Source of the DNA: Bacillus sp. RO2
Lineage (GTDB): Bacteria > Bacillota > Bacilli > Bacillales > Bacillaceae_I
DNA length: 63,852 nt
Reading direction: 5' to 3'
NCBI RefSeq assembly: GCF_012911845.1
Contig: NZ_JAAXCU010000055.1
Coordinates: 1 to 63,852 of the forward strand
The translations under genes and the position numbers were made by a program. Under the pieces are notes generated by a model that was given only the letters and a program-made list of their open reading frames with translations, searched no databases and was not told where the DNA came from. This document shows, one piece after another, positions 18,335 to 26,539 of this stretch (its first letter is position 1; the number at the start of each line of letters is the position of its first letter).

Positions 18335-19045
18335 TTATCTTCGCTGCAGTAGTTCCAATTCTTCATCTGTCAGCTCACGGTACTCCCCAAGCTCCAGATC
18401 TTCATCTAGCTTCAGTTCTCCCATGCTCAAACGCTTCAGGTAGATAACCGTTTTTCCAACTGCCTGGAACATCCTTTTCACTTGATGGAACTTTCCTTCA
18501 ACGATGGTAATCTCTATTTGTGATTCCGAACCAGCATCAAGTATTTTCAGTTCAGCAGGCAAAGTTTCATAGCCATCATCTAAGGTGACTCCTTGTTTGA
18601 ACGCTTCAATATCCTCTACTGTCACCTCTCCATCAATTTTTGCATAATAAGTTTTCGGTACATGTTTTTTGGGAGACAACAACTGGTGTGCAAGCTGCCC
18701 GTCATTTGTCAGAATAAGTAGACCTTCTGTATCTTTATCCAAGCGTCCAACCGGGAATGGTTCGAACATCTTATCCTCTTCTTGCAAAATATCTACTACG
18801 GTTTCTTGTCGGTAATCTTCCGTTGCAGATAATAGTCCAGGTGGCTTGTGCATCATCAAGTAAATGAACTCACGGTATTCCACGATATCATCATGGACAG
18901 TTACCTCCTGCACCTCCGGATCCACATGCACCTTCGCATCCTTTACCACATTTCCATCCACTTTTACCACACCAGTTTTTAAAAGCTTCTTTACTTCTTT
19001 TCGCGTTCCAAACCCGCTGTTGGCAAGCATTTTATCCAATCTCAT
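18335..19045 (-). CDS. ytzG: RsuA-family 16S rRNA pseudouridine synthase (YtzG)
   Basis: A protein of about 236 residues. The N-terminal S4 RNA-binding domain (MRLDKMLANSGFGTRKEVKK, 1-60) is followed by the synthase core with the catalytic motif GRLDKDTEGLLILTNDG near residues 95-111. RsuA modifies a single uridine in 16S rRNA. The ATG at 19045 is chosen over 19066 because GGAG lies between them and the S4 domain begins here. It follows ytgP closely and is probably cotranscribed with it. Confidence 0.9.
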   Translation of the reverse strand: MRLDKMLANSGFGTRKEVKKLLKTGVVKVDGNVVKDAKVHVDPEVQEVTVHDDIVEYREFIYLMMHKPPGLLSATEDYRQETVVDILQEEDKMFEPFPVGRLDKDTEGLLILTNDGQLAHQLLSPKKHVPKTYYAKIDGEVTVEDIEAFKQGVTLDDGYETLPAELKILDAGSESQIEITIVEGKFHQVKRMFQAVGKTVIYLKRLSMGELKLDEDLELGEYRELTDEELELLQRR

Positions 19046-19097
19046 ATTTCGTGCCGCTCCTTTCATAGGGAAAGAGGCCCCCTTTGACTCGAGACCT

Positions 19098-20711
19098 CTA
19101 TCCTCTTTGTTGTCTATTTAAAAATGAAAAACGATTTCCAAAAAGGTACATTAATAGATTACTTCTGTAGCTCAGGAAGAAGTAGATGCCGGCTCCCACT
19201 AGACCGCTGACAGCCACTACGATGATAGCTTGAAGTCGGCCTTCGCTGTAAGGGACAAAGCCTTCCAATAGTTGAAGGACAATTAAGACTGCAGCAATCA
19301 TGATGACGTTGAAGATGGTCATAAGAAAACCACGTCTTATTACCATGGAGTAATCAAATTCAGTAAACTTCTTAATAGCCCATAGATTTATCACAACACT
19401 GGCTGTATAGCCAATTGCCGTTGCAATGATAGATCCTTCCGCACCCATCAACAGAATAAGCGGATAATTGAGGACCAGTTTCAATAGCAATCCAATCGCA
19501 AGTCCTACAACCGTATATTTCTGTCTGTTTATACCTTGCAATACGGAGGCAGTGACTGTGAAAATTGCCAATGGTATTGCTGTGGGAGCATACCAAGTTA
19601 ATAGTTGCCCACCTAATTCATCATTGGAAAAGAATGCTGCATATGCTGGCCCTCCGAGAAGGGATAACCCTATACAAGCCGGGACAGTCAAATAGAGTAA
19701 AATCTGCAAAGTCACACTAAGTTGTTTTTGCAAACTTTGTTGCTGACCATTAGTAAACGATTTTGTTATTGCAGGAAGGAGACTCAGTGCAAAAGCAGTC
19801 GCAAGAGTAATTGGAATCATAATCAACTTCTGACCATAGTTGTTGATAATACCAAATGCGGTGTCTGCGTAGATTGCAGTGAATCCTGCTAACACCATTG
19901 CATCGTTAAAAGAAAATGTATCTATTAATTGATAAAGGGGCATGGCCAATCCCACGAAAACGAATGGCATCGCATAGGAAACCAATTCCTTATACATATC
20001 TTTATAAGAAAGATCCACTGTCTCTGGGTCTTTTTCCAGCATGGCATCCAAATTCTTTTTCCGACTAAACCAATACCAAACTAATACGACAAGACCTCCA
20101 ATGGCCCCGATAAAGGCAGCAAATGTTGCAAAGCCAATCGCAACTGTCATATTCCCATTTAAAACTTCCAGTATGAAATATAGACTTCCCAATAGGAAAA
20201 CAATTCTTACTAGCTGTTCCACGACTTGAGAAATTGCCGTTGGGCCCATGGATTCATACCCTTGAAAAAACCCACGAATCAAACTCATAATAGGAACCAC
20301 CAGCAAAGCCACGCTTACCATTCTGACGACAAATGTAATATCTTCATAAGTATGTTTACCTTCTTTTATGATCATAGGAGAAAGATATGGTGCCAACAGA
20401 AACAGCGCCAAAAATGATATCACTCCTGTAATACTCATGACCATAATACCGGAACGGAAAAGCTTTCTCCCAACACTATACTCACCCAAAGCATTATACT
20501 TTGCGACAAACTTGGAGACTGCCAATGGAACCCCAAGTGTAGCGATACTTAAGAAGACAGAATATAACACATAAGCATATGAATAAAGAGCTCCACCTTC
20601 ATTACCAACCATGGCATGAAACGGGAAAATATAAACTAAACCTAGAATTCGTGACAGCATCGTTCCCACTGTCAAAATTAAGGTACCTCTCAATATATTA
20701 GATGTCGACAT
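19098..20711 (-). CDS. ytgP: MurJ-like polysaccharide/lipid II flippase YtgP
   Basis: A membrane protein of about 537 residues with roughly 14 helices (MATE/MOP superfamily). It begins STSNILRGTLILTVGTMLSRILGL, characteristic of YtgP/MurJ of bacilli. In B. subtilis YtgP (MurJ) flips lipid-linked peptidoglycan precursors, redundantly with Amj. The start at 20711 is chosen for GTAGGG upstream and the conserved N-terminus; the upstream ATG adds a basic stretch not expected in the family. Confidence 0.9.
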   Translation of the reverse strand: MSTSNILRGTLILTVGTMLSRILGLVYIFPFHAMVGNEGGALYSYAYVLYSVFLSIATLGVPLAVSKFVAKYNALGEYSVGRKLFRSGIMVMSITGVISFLALFLLAPYLSPMIIKEGKHTYEDITFVVRMVSVALLVVPIMSLIRGFFQGYESMGPTAISQVVEQLVRIVFLLGSLYFILEVLNGNMTVAIGFATFAAFIGAIGGLVVLVWYWFSRKKNLDAMLEKDPETVDLSYKDMYKELVSYAMPFVFVGLAMPLYQLIDTFSFNDAMVLAGFTAIYADTAFGIINNYGQKLIMIPITLATAFALSLLPAITKSFTNGQQQSLQKQLSVTLQILLYLTVPACIGLSLLGGPAYAAFFSNDELGGQLLTWYAPTAIPLAIFTVTASVLQGINRQKYTVVGLAIGLLLKLVLNYPLILLMGAEGSIIATAIGYTASVVINLWAIKKFTEFDYSMVIRRGFLMTIFNVIMIAAVLIVLQLLEGFVPYSEGRLQAIIVVAVSGLVGAGIYFFLSYRSNLLMYLFGNRFSFLNRQQRG

Positions 20712-20788
20712 AAAATCCCTACCTACTATTTGTAACTTTTTGTCTAACCTTTGTATTTTAGCACACTTCATATTGCAGAAGCACTATT

Positions 20789-21169
20789 TTACCATCCCGC
20801 CAGTAAACTTCTAGAGAGTGAAATCTTTGGAAAAGATAGATATGGCGTATCGTCTTTCAAGTTCTCCAGGTCCTCTTTTGTCACAACTACAGTGAATTCG
20901 TCATACGCCTCCTTATCTAGTAAGAGAACTCCCGCTTCTTTTTGACTAAAAATAAGTCCGAATTCTTCTTGATTATTTAGTCGGATGCAAAGGACATAGG
21001 CATTCATTTCTTTTTCAAAGAGCCATGTATACGAGAATTTATGTATTTTTGTGTTCATTTTTAATGGAAGCGTCGGGACAGAAAGCAGCAGGACCGGGGT
21101 TTCATTTTCCTCTGTCCAACCACCGTCATATGGAATATGAGCTTCTGAAAGATTTGGTGAATATGTCAT
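20789..21169 (-). CDS. Hypothetical protein, 126 aa
   Basis: A soluble, acidic protein with no recognised motif. The sequence is strand-rich (YTWLFEKEMNAYVLCIRLNN, EFGLIFSQKEAGVLLL) and looks like a small folded domain. AAAAGGGG precedes the ATG. It lies between the divergent ytfP and ytgP, in the ytgP direction, and may lead the ytgP-ytzG transcript. Function unknown. Confidence 0.7.
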   Translation of the reverse strand: MTYSPNLSEAHIPYDGGWTEENETPVLLLSVPTLPLKMNTKIHKFSYTWLFEKEMNAYVLCIRLNNQEEFGLIFSQKEAGVLLLDKEAYDEFTVVVTKEDLENLKDDTPYLSFPKISLSRSLLAGW

Positions 21170-21297
21170 GGGATACCCCTTTTCTTTGATTTTTAATCTA
21201 TTTAAAAATCATACGGAATGTTGCTCTTTTTGTCCAACAAGAGAATAGAGGGTATAATAAGCAACATGTAAGCAAAAAATAGTTGGTTGGTGAAAAA

Positions 21298-22575
21298 ATG
21301 AAATACGATGTGATTATCATAGGCGGCGGTCCATCAGGGCTTATGGCCTCCATCGCTGCAGCAGAACAAAAAGCAAGAGTATTACTGATTGATAAAGGAA
21401 ATAAACTTGGGCGGAAACTTGCCATTTCAGGAGGCGGTCGCTGTAATGTGACGAACAGGCTTCCTGTGGATGAAATCATCAAACATATCCCTGGTAACGG
21501 GAGATTCCTATATAGCGCATTTTCGGAGTTTAATAATGAAGATATCATCAAATTTTTTGAAAAGCTTGGGATACAACTCAAAGAAGAAGATCACGGCCGG
21601 ATGTTTCCTGTTTCAGATAAAGCGCAAAGTGTGGTTGACGCGTTGTTGAACAGGATGAAGGATTTGCGCGTGGACATTCGAACCAATACTTCTGTGGAAA
21701 CAGTGGAATATGATGAGGAACGTACGCGTGGTGTGTTGTTAAAAACGGGAGAATTTTTGGAATGCTCATGTGTAGTCATCGCTGTTGGTGGAAAATCAGT
21801 ACCGCACACAGGTTCCACTGGTGATGGATATCCTTGGGCAAGGAAAGCTGGGCATACCATTACAGATTTATTCCCAACTGAGGTTCCGTTAAATTCACAA
21901 GAAAAATTCATACGCGAGAAAAGATTGCAAGGACTGTCCCTGCGCGATGTAGCTTTAAGTGTCTTAAATCCTAAAGGGAAAGTGGTAAAAACACATCAAA
22001 TGGATATGATTTTCACTCACTTTGGGGTATCCGGTCCTGCTGTATTACGCTGCAGCCAATATGTTGTGAAGACGATGAAGAAATTCGGTGTAGATCGAGT
22101 AACGATGAATTTGGATGTCATGCCTTCATTGAATGAAGAACAAGTATTTCAACAGCTTAACAACGCTTTGAAGGACGAACCAAAAAAAGCCATCAAGAAT
22201 GTTCTTAAAGGGCTTGTACCTGAGCGTTATTTATTGTTTTTGTTAGAAGTTTGTGGAATTGATGAACAGGAGATTGGCGCGACCTTGGCTCACGAAAAAA
22301 TAAGGGAACTTGCGAAAATGTGCAAACAGTTCCGTTTTGAAGTATCCGGCACCCTTTCCATTGAAAAGGCATTTGTTACCGGAGGCGGCGTTTCGGTGAA
22401 AGAAGTTCATCCGAAAGAGATGTCTTCCAAAATGAAAGACGGATTATATTTTTGTGGAGAAGTGCTAGATATCCATGGATATACTGGTGGTTATAACATC
22501 ACCTCGGCCTTGGTGACAGGAAGACTTGCAGGCCTGAACGCCGGGAAAAAGGCGGCAAGCCTACGTCGTTACTAG
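21298..22575 (+). CDS. ytfP: HI0933-family flavoprotein YtfP
   Basis: A protein of about 425 residues of the NAD(P)/FAD-dependent oxidoreductase family HI0933/YhiN. The FAD motif [18 protein letters not shown] is at residues 6-23, followed by [16 protein letters not shown], and the C-terminal FAD-contacting segment reads [15 protein letters not shown]. The redox substrate is not established for the family. The start at 21298 is preferred to the upstream TTG because the Rossmann motif then sits at the usual distance. Its last 15 bases overlap a convergent small ORF. Confidence 0.9.
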   Translation: MKYDVIIIGGGPSGLMASIAAAEQKARVLLIDKGNKLGRKLAISGGGRCNVTNRLPVDEIIKHIPGNGRFLYSAFSEFNNEDIIKFFEKLGIQLKEEDHGRMFPVSDKAQSVVDALLNRMKDLRVDIRTNTSVETVEYDEERTRGVLLKTGEFLECSCVVIAVGGKSVPHTGSTGDGYPWARKAGHTITDLFPTEVPLNSQEKFIREKRLQGLSLRDVALSVLNPKGKVVKTHQMDMIFTHFGVSGPAVLRCSQYVVKTMKKFGVDRVTMNLDVMPSLNEEQVFQQLNNALKDEPKKAIKNVLKGLVPERYLLFLLEVCGIDEQEIGATLAHEKIRELAKMCKQFRFEVSGTLSIEKAFVTGGGVSVKEVHPKEMSSKMKDGLYFCGEVLDIHGYTGGYNITSALVTGRLAGLNAGKKAASLRRY

Positions 22576-22683
22576 CAATACGAAAGACATAACAAATGCT
22601 AGTCCTACTCCATACATGCCAAACTCATTGATAAATGATTTACTTTCTTCTTGAAGTACCTCGTTTTGAGTGTGGTGGTTCAT
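22561..22683 (-). CDS. Small membrane protein, 40 aa
   Basis: The protein has a polar N-terminus ([19 protein letters not shown]) then one hydrophobic helix ([17 protein letters not shown]) and stops. GAAAGGATG lies at proper distance before the ATG. It overlaps the end of the convergent ytfP by 15 bases. A one-helix membrane protein is likely; function unknown. Confidence 0.65.
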   Translation of the reverse strand: MNHHTQNEVLQEESKSFINEFGMYGVGLAFVMSFVLLVTT

Positions 22684-22810
22684 AGTGAATACATCCTTTC
22701 AGTTTTTATGTTTTGGTTGTTGATTATATGACCTGTTACTAATTAGACGAGTAGTGTTACAAAAATGTTTCAATTATTTATGAATTATTTTAGATATTTA
22801 TCAATACCCA

Positions 22811-22856
22811 CAAAAAAGAACCTGATAAACATCTTTCTGGGAAGTTTTCAGGTTCT
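22811..22856 (-). terminator. Terminator after cse60
   Basis: Read on the minus strand: AGAACCTGA...TCAGGTTCT followed by TTTTTTG; it overlaps the last codons of the gene. Confidence 0.75.
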
Positions 22857-23027
22857 AAATATTACCATTGCAGAGAAGCAATAGATCTGTTCATCTTCGT
22901 CGTTGATACACCCGACTTGATACTTAATGTCTATCACATCCCTGTCAGACAACCCCTTAAGAAAATCATTAACCGCATCCTCGAGGTCCCGCTCATGCTC
23001 CTCATCAAACACCCTAATCTGCACCAA
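22848..23027 (-). CDS. cse60: Sporulation protein Cse60 (YteV)
   Basis: A small acidic protein of about 59 residues: VQIRVFDEEHERDLEDAVNDF at the start and EQIYCFSAMVIFR at the end match the Cse60 family, whose B. subtilis member is expressed in the mother cell under sigma-E. Molecular role unknown. The TTG at 23027 (AAGGAGG 9 bases upstream) gives the family length; GTG at 23036 lies too close to the Shine-Dalgarno. The location near ytfP and leuS matches B. subtilis yteV. Confidence 0.85.
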   Translation of the reverse strand: MVQIRVFDEEHERDLEDAVNDFLKGLSDRDVIDIKYQVGCINDEDEQIYCFSAMVIFRT

Positions 23028-23138
23028 CCCCGACACCCTCCTTCAAGCATGGTTTATATAGCTTGTATTCTATTACTATGTATAGGAGGAATGTTTGGGT
23101 TTTATACTTTTGTTTGGGGGAAATGGAGAAAAATGAGA

Positions 23139-23191
23139 AAAAAACCCTTTGGGGGTCAGACCCCCAAAGGGTTTTTGCACTTTACGTCGAA
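23139..23191. repeat. REP-like palindrome, copy 1
   Basis: A perfect long palindrome around GGGGGTCAGACCCCC (arms extend through AAACCCTTT/AAAGGGTTT), followed by TTTTGCAC and ACGTCGAA. The same core and right flank recur at 56814-56870. Confidence 0.8.
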
Positions 23192-23230
23192 TATAATAGA
23201 GTTAGATAATTTTATTGATTTGAAGGGGTA

Positions 23231-23848
23231 ATGTACGTGAAAGAAGTTTGGATTTCAGAAGATGGAGATTTTAGTGAAATAGAGGATGATGGGTTTTATC
23301 GTTTTTATCTTTACAGGTTTGAAGATGTGGATTATCAGGAAGAAAATAAACAGTTGCTTTTAGATTTTATTGGGAAGCTTAATATTTTCCCTTTAAATGT
23401 ATTGATTGAAGGTTATGATGAGGAAGAAGAAATGCGGCAGATTTTTGACGGCTTATCTTTCCCCTATTCGGTTGACTATTTTACCGATAAGCGAATGTAT
23501 TCCACGGGAGGGAAAAACTTTACCTTCCATCCCCCATTTTTTCAAATCAAAGCCTCCTCCCTTAAAGAGTTGCAATCAATTTTGAAAGAAACCTACCATT
23601 TAGCAACCCAAAATCAATTTTACGGTATATCGTTAAAAAATAATGTTCATCTTACATCTCGAAATGGATACTCTTTTCCTAAGCTAAGTAAAAACAAAGA
23701 CATTGCCGCGTTGAAGGTGGGCCATGACGGGCAAGGGTTCTATTTTTATTCCAACATGCCTTCTCTTCAAGATATGGAACAAGTGATTTCCATGCTCCCA
23801 GAAGGATATGTCGTAACACAAATAAATGATAGGGTGATTGAAAAGTAA
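23231..23848 (+). CDS. Hypothetical protein, 205 aa
   Basis: A soluble acidic protein without a motif I recognise. It has two similar-looking halves of mixed strand/helix, with aromatic-rich segments (DGFYRFYLYRFEDVDYQ, GKNFTFHPPFFQIK, DGQGFYFYSNMPS). No signal peptide or membrane segment. GAAGGGG precedes; either ATG 23231 or the GTG three codons later could start. It stands alone and ends at a bidirectional terminator. Function unknown. Confidence 0.7.
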   Translation: MYVKEVWISEDGDFSEIEDDGFYRFYLYRFEDVDYQEENKQLLLDFIGKLNIFPLNVLIEGYDEEEEMRQIFDGLSFPYSVDYFTDKRMYSTGGKNFTFHPPFFQIKASSLKELQSILKETYHLATQNQFYGISLKNNVHLTSRNGYSFPKLSKNKDIAALKVGHDGQGFYFYSNMPSLQDMEQVISMLPEGYVVTQINDRVIEK

Positions 23849-23885
23849 AAGGAGCTTCGCTGTTAATAAGCGAGGCTCCTTTTAT
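23847..23885. terminator. Bidirectional terminator
   Basis: AAAGGAGC...GCTCCTTTT hairpin between the convergent genes ending at 23848 and 23888. Confidence 0.8.
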
Positions 23886-23887
23886 GT

Positions 23888-24424
23888 TTAGAATCCAAGC
23901 AATTGCATGCATCCAATGTATATAGCAATTGCTGCGATAATCAATGAAATTTTGTTGAATTTGAAGAATGAGATAGGTGGCCTTTCCTCACGAAGATCCC
24001 CCACCACTTCCTTTATATAATCCTTATCGGCGAAATTTTGGAACTCCACCTCTAAACCACTTGTTTCAAGATCCTTCCACTTGATTTTGATAGTTTGATT
24101 AGAATCATCTAAATAATACATCGTGACATAGTTACTGCTGATATAATCATCATTTGCTTTGACATCTTTTTTATAAGAATATCTTTTGTCGTCCAGGTTT
24201 CTTTCTAAGATATCCATGACAGTCTGGGGTTCATATTTCTTGATATGTATCTCGTCTTTTTTTCTTTGCATGATCATCATGATAAATGGCACAAGGATGG
24301 GACTCAGGGCGATATAAAGAGAGTTAATATCCCAATAATTTTCATTAGAAGTCGTGTACACCAAGAGGCCAAACGTTATGAGCCCTGTTATTAGTATTCC
24401 TTGAAATCTATTACCAGTAGAGAT
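23888..24424 (-). CDS. Hypothetical membrane protein with possible AUC start
   Basis: The protein is 158 residues from the TTG at 24364, or about 178 from an in-frame ATC at 24424. AAAGGAG lies exactly 8 bases before the ATC, while no ribosome binding site precedes the TTG, and the added residues supply a full first helix (FQGILITGLITFGLLVYTT). A second helix follows (LYIALSPILVPFIMMIM), then a soluble middle domain and a C-terminal helix (ISLIIAAIAIYIGCMQLL). No family recognised. The upstream 33-codon ORF ends 4 bases before, so the two form a small operon. Confidence 0.55.
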   Translation of the reverse strand: MSTGNRFQGILITGLITFGLLVYTTSNENYWDINSLYIALSPILVPFIMMIMQRKKDEIHIKKYEPQTVMDILERNLDDKRYSYKKDVKANDDYISSNYVTMYYLDDSNQTIKIKWKDLETSGLEVEFQNFADKDYIKEVVGDLREERPPISFFKFNKISLIIAAIAIYIGCMQLLGF

Positions 24425-24427
24425 CTT

Positions 24428-24529
24428 TTAAACTCCTTTTTGATGGAAGTTTGTAATTGCATTTATGAAGAGTATTGCACCTATCACAAGAAGAAAAAGT
24501 GGAAAAATATTTTGGTCGATGAAGTCCAT
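24428..24529 (-). CDS. Small membrane protein, 33 aa
   Basis: MDFIDQNIFPLFLLVIGAIL and a short tail: one hydrophobic helix with a polar N-terminus. AAAGGAGG lies upstream at about 11 bases. It directly precedes the membrane protein gene 23888-24424, overlapping its Shine-Dalgarno. Function unknown; translation coupling is likely. Confidence 0.55.
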   Translation of the reverse strand: MDFIDQNIFPLFLLVIGAILFINAITNFHQKGV

Positions 24530-24596
24530 GGTTAATGTGGCCTCCTTTCTGATTGATGGTCTATATATCACTATACGACTGGGATTGGGAATGGTT

Positions 24597-25586
24597 TCAA
24601 GTTTTTGTTAGGAGTGGGGTGAGGTTGTAGGTGCGGGATTTGGTTCCTCCTATAAATTCAATATTGAGGTTTTTCAGCAAACTGATAATGGTCAATCTAT
24701 TTTCTAATCCTAAATAAATCTTTAACTCTTTCATAGTGATGAACGGACTTATTAAAAGGGCATAATCCTTTAATGCTACTATATGTTCACTATCTGATCT
24801 TTCTAGACAATTGGGGCACTCCCATGTACCGTAAATTCTTTTCATAATTTTATAGGGATTACAACTGGCACATAATACACCTTTTATTATATCTGAAGGC
24901 AAAATTCCATATTGAGCAATGGGGGATGAGTTATCTGGTGAATGATCTTTAAGTAATTGTTTTATTAGCTTTTTTATTAATTTCTTTTCCAGAGGCTGCG
25001 AGGAATAACGTTTTAGTAGCGCACTAGCTTTAGCAGCGAGTGCGGGGCTTTTTATTACATATCTATCCACCTCGCTAGGAGAGGAAAGGACTTTCGTAAT
25101 AACTTTAGGATTAGTTAGTATTGCTAGCTTTTCACAGGGAAGTTCAGGAAACTGTTTGGTTCTTAGCCATGATTCTAATTTGGAGCATTGATTAGAAGCT
25201 TGCAATATAGGATCTGGATATACTTTAAGCGGACTCTCGTCAACTTCTTGTAAAAGTTGATAGTTTTTCGGATCAAAGTAGAGAGTTCCTTTAAAAAATT
25301 TAACTTCTAATACTAAAATGAAATTCGAATATAAGATGAGGGTATCCATTTGAAAGAAGGTGTTCCTAAATGGAAGTCTTAGTCCGTGGAAAATGTAGTA
25401 GGGATGCTCTGTTTCTGGAAGAAGTTTTAAGTAATAGTCTAAAGTTTGTTCACCGAAGATTCCTGCTTCTTTCCTACCTAATTCGTTGAGGAAATCTTGA
25501 AATTTTTCATGATTCGGGGGAACTCGCCTCTTCATTGCTCTTAAAATATGCACTCTCATGGGGACACATCTTGGTTTTTTTATCAA
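24597..25586 (-). CDS. NERD domain protein with zinc ribbon
   Basis: A protein of about 329 residues. The TTG start at 25586 is chosen because AGAGGTGA lies 5-6 bases upstream; the ATG at 25628 has no such site. The NERD (nuclease-related) domain covers about 40-150, with GIFGEQTLDYYL and the PD-(D/E)xK-like MDTLIL...ILVLEVKFFKG. Residues about 235-265 contain a CxxC...CxxC zinc ribbon (LCASC, WECPNC). The end resembles a short HTH (MKELKIYLGLENRLTIISLLK). Possible nucleic acid binding or cleavage; substrate unknown. Flanked by repeats, so it may be a mobile or variable locus. Confidence 0.78.
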   Translation of the reverse strand: MIKKPRCVPMRVHILRAMKRRVPPNHEKFQDFLNELGRKEAGIFGEQTLDYYLKLLPETEHPYYIFHGLRLPFRNTFFQMDTLILYSNFILVLEVKFFKGTLYFDPKNYQLLQEVDESPLKVYPDPILQASNQCSKLESWLRTKQFPELPCEKLAILTNPKVITKVLSSPSEVDRYVIKSPALAAKASALLKRYSSQPLEKKLIKKLIKQLLKDHSPDNSSPIAQYGILPSDIIKGVLCASCNPYKIMKRIYGTWECPNCLERSDSEHIVALKDYALLISPFITMKELKIYLGLENRLTIISLLKNLNIEFIGGTKSRTYNLTPLLTKT

Positions 25587-25742
25587 AAAATCACCTCTTT
25601 TTTCAAGGATAAGAGTATTCTTTGACATCTTTCTACAGATTTCCTTCTTTTCTGAAAAAAATCTTTTAGGAAGTTACCTCTTTTTATTAAATGAAGAGGA
25701 ATTCCCCTTTACAGAATATGCATTCTTGATAATTTGAAGCGT

Positions 25743-25826
25743 TTTTTTGACTATTTGGAAGGATTATTCGTATAATTGGAGGGGTTTTTTGACTATTTCA
25801 GCTCGTTTTTTGACTAATTCCTCTTA
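25743..25826. repeat. 21-bp-period array (4 units)
   Basis: TTTTTTGACTATTT-type units begin at 25743, 25785 and 25806, with a diverged unit at 25764, all in exact 21-base register. No ORF. Similar in period and in the TGACT core to the array at 37161. Confidence 0.7.
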
Positions 25827-25897
25827 TAAACTTTAAATTCGCTTCGCCACGAGAAGTAACTCACTCCTTAGGGCTCTATTACTATAAGCGCCTCCTG

Positions 25898-26090
25898 TTA
25901 CCTACTTCTGAAAAGTTCCAAGATCCAAACCTAACCCCCTATTACCTACTTTTGAAAAAAGCAAAAATCCAGACCAGTAACCCTCAATTACCTACTTCTA
26001 GAAAAAACCAAAAATCCAGACCAGTAACCCTCAATTACCTACTTCTAAAAAAACAAAAACCACCAACCAGCGGCCCATTACTCGCCCACT
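25898..26090. repeat. Irregular tandem array of about 45-bp units
   Basis: Units start with TTACCTACTTCT at 25898, 25942, 25988 and 26035 and a diverged one at 26078 (spacing 44, 46, 47, 43). Two central units are nearly identical through CCAGACCAGTAACCCTCA. The 524 bases between the NERD gene and the rhodanese gene hold only these two arrays. Confidence 0.8.
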
Positions 26091-26110
26091 AGTCAGTGGT
26101 CACTTTCAGA

Positions 26111-26416
26111 TTATTCTACGTCGCCTTCCCACTCTAGCATGCCGCCGACCATGTTGCGGACTTTGTAGCCTTGGTCTTGCAGGTAGTGGCAGACGTTTTC
26201 GCTGCGGCGTCCGGAGCGGCAGATCACGATATATTCTTTGTTTTTGTCGAGCTTGTCCAGGTTTTCTGGGATATCGCCCATGCGGATGTGTTCTGCTTGT
26301 TTGATTTTGCCCATTTCGATTTCTTCGTCTTCGCGGACGTCGACTAGATGAAGTTCTTCGCCTGCGTCAAGCTTCTTTTTCAGCTCATCAGTGGTAATTG
26401 TTTGGATCTCTGACAT
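26111..26416 (-). CDS. ytwF: Single-domain rhodanese YtwF
   Basis: A 101-residue rhodanese-like sulfurtransferase. The active-site loop is VICRSGRRSE with the catalytic Cys near residue 66, and the N-terminal HLVDVREDEEIEMGKI is the CH2A-type motif. It transfers sulfur or relays persulfide in the cytosol; the acceptor is unknown. Downstream of leuS in the same orientation but after leuS's terminator, so read the other way round it is separately expressed. Confidence 0.9.
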   Translation of the reverse strand: MSEIQTITTDELKKKLDAGEELHLVDVREDEEIEMGKIKQAEHIRMGDIPENLDKLDKNKEYIVICRSGRRSENVCHYLQDQGYKVRNMVGGMLEWEGDVE

Positions 26417-26468
26417 GTGTGAAAACCTCGATTCTATGTAGTGTAATGCTAATTACCTCTATTTTAAC

Positions 26469-26512
26469 AAAAAGAAAACAAGACTGCCAATTCGGACGAT
26501 GGCAGCCTTGCA
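26469..26512 (-). terminator. Terminator after leuS
   Basis: Read on the minus strand: CAAGGCTGCCATC pairs with TTGGCAGTCTTG, then TTTTCTTTTT. Confidence 0.8.
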
Positions 26513-26539
26513 TTCGCATGCTAATTTTTCGTTCTACAC

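Noticed and set aside
22917-23231. 104-codon plus-strand ORF opposite cse60
   Set aside because: Antisense to the recognised Cse60 gene and reading into a REP-like palindrome; no ribosome site.
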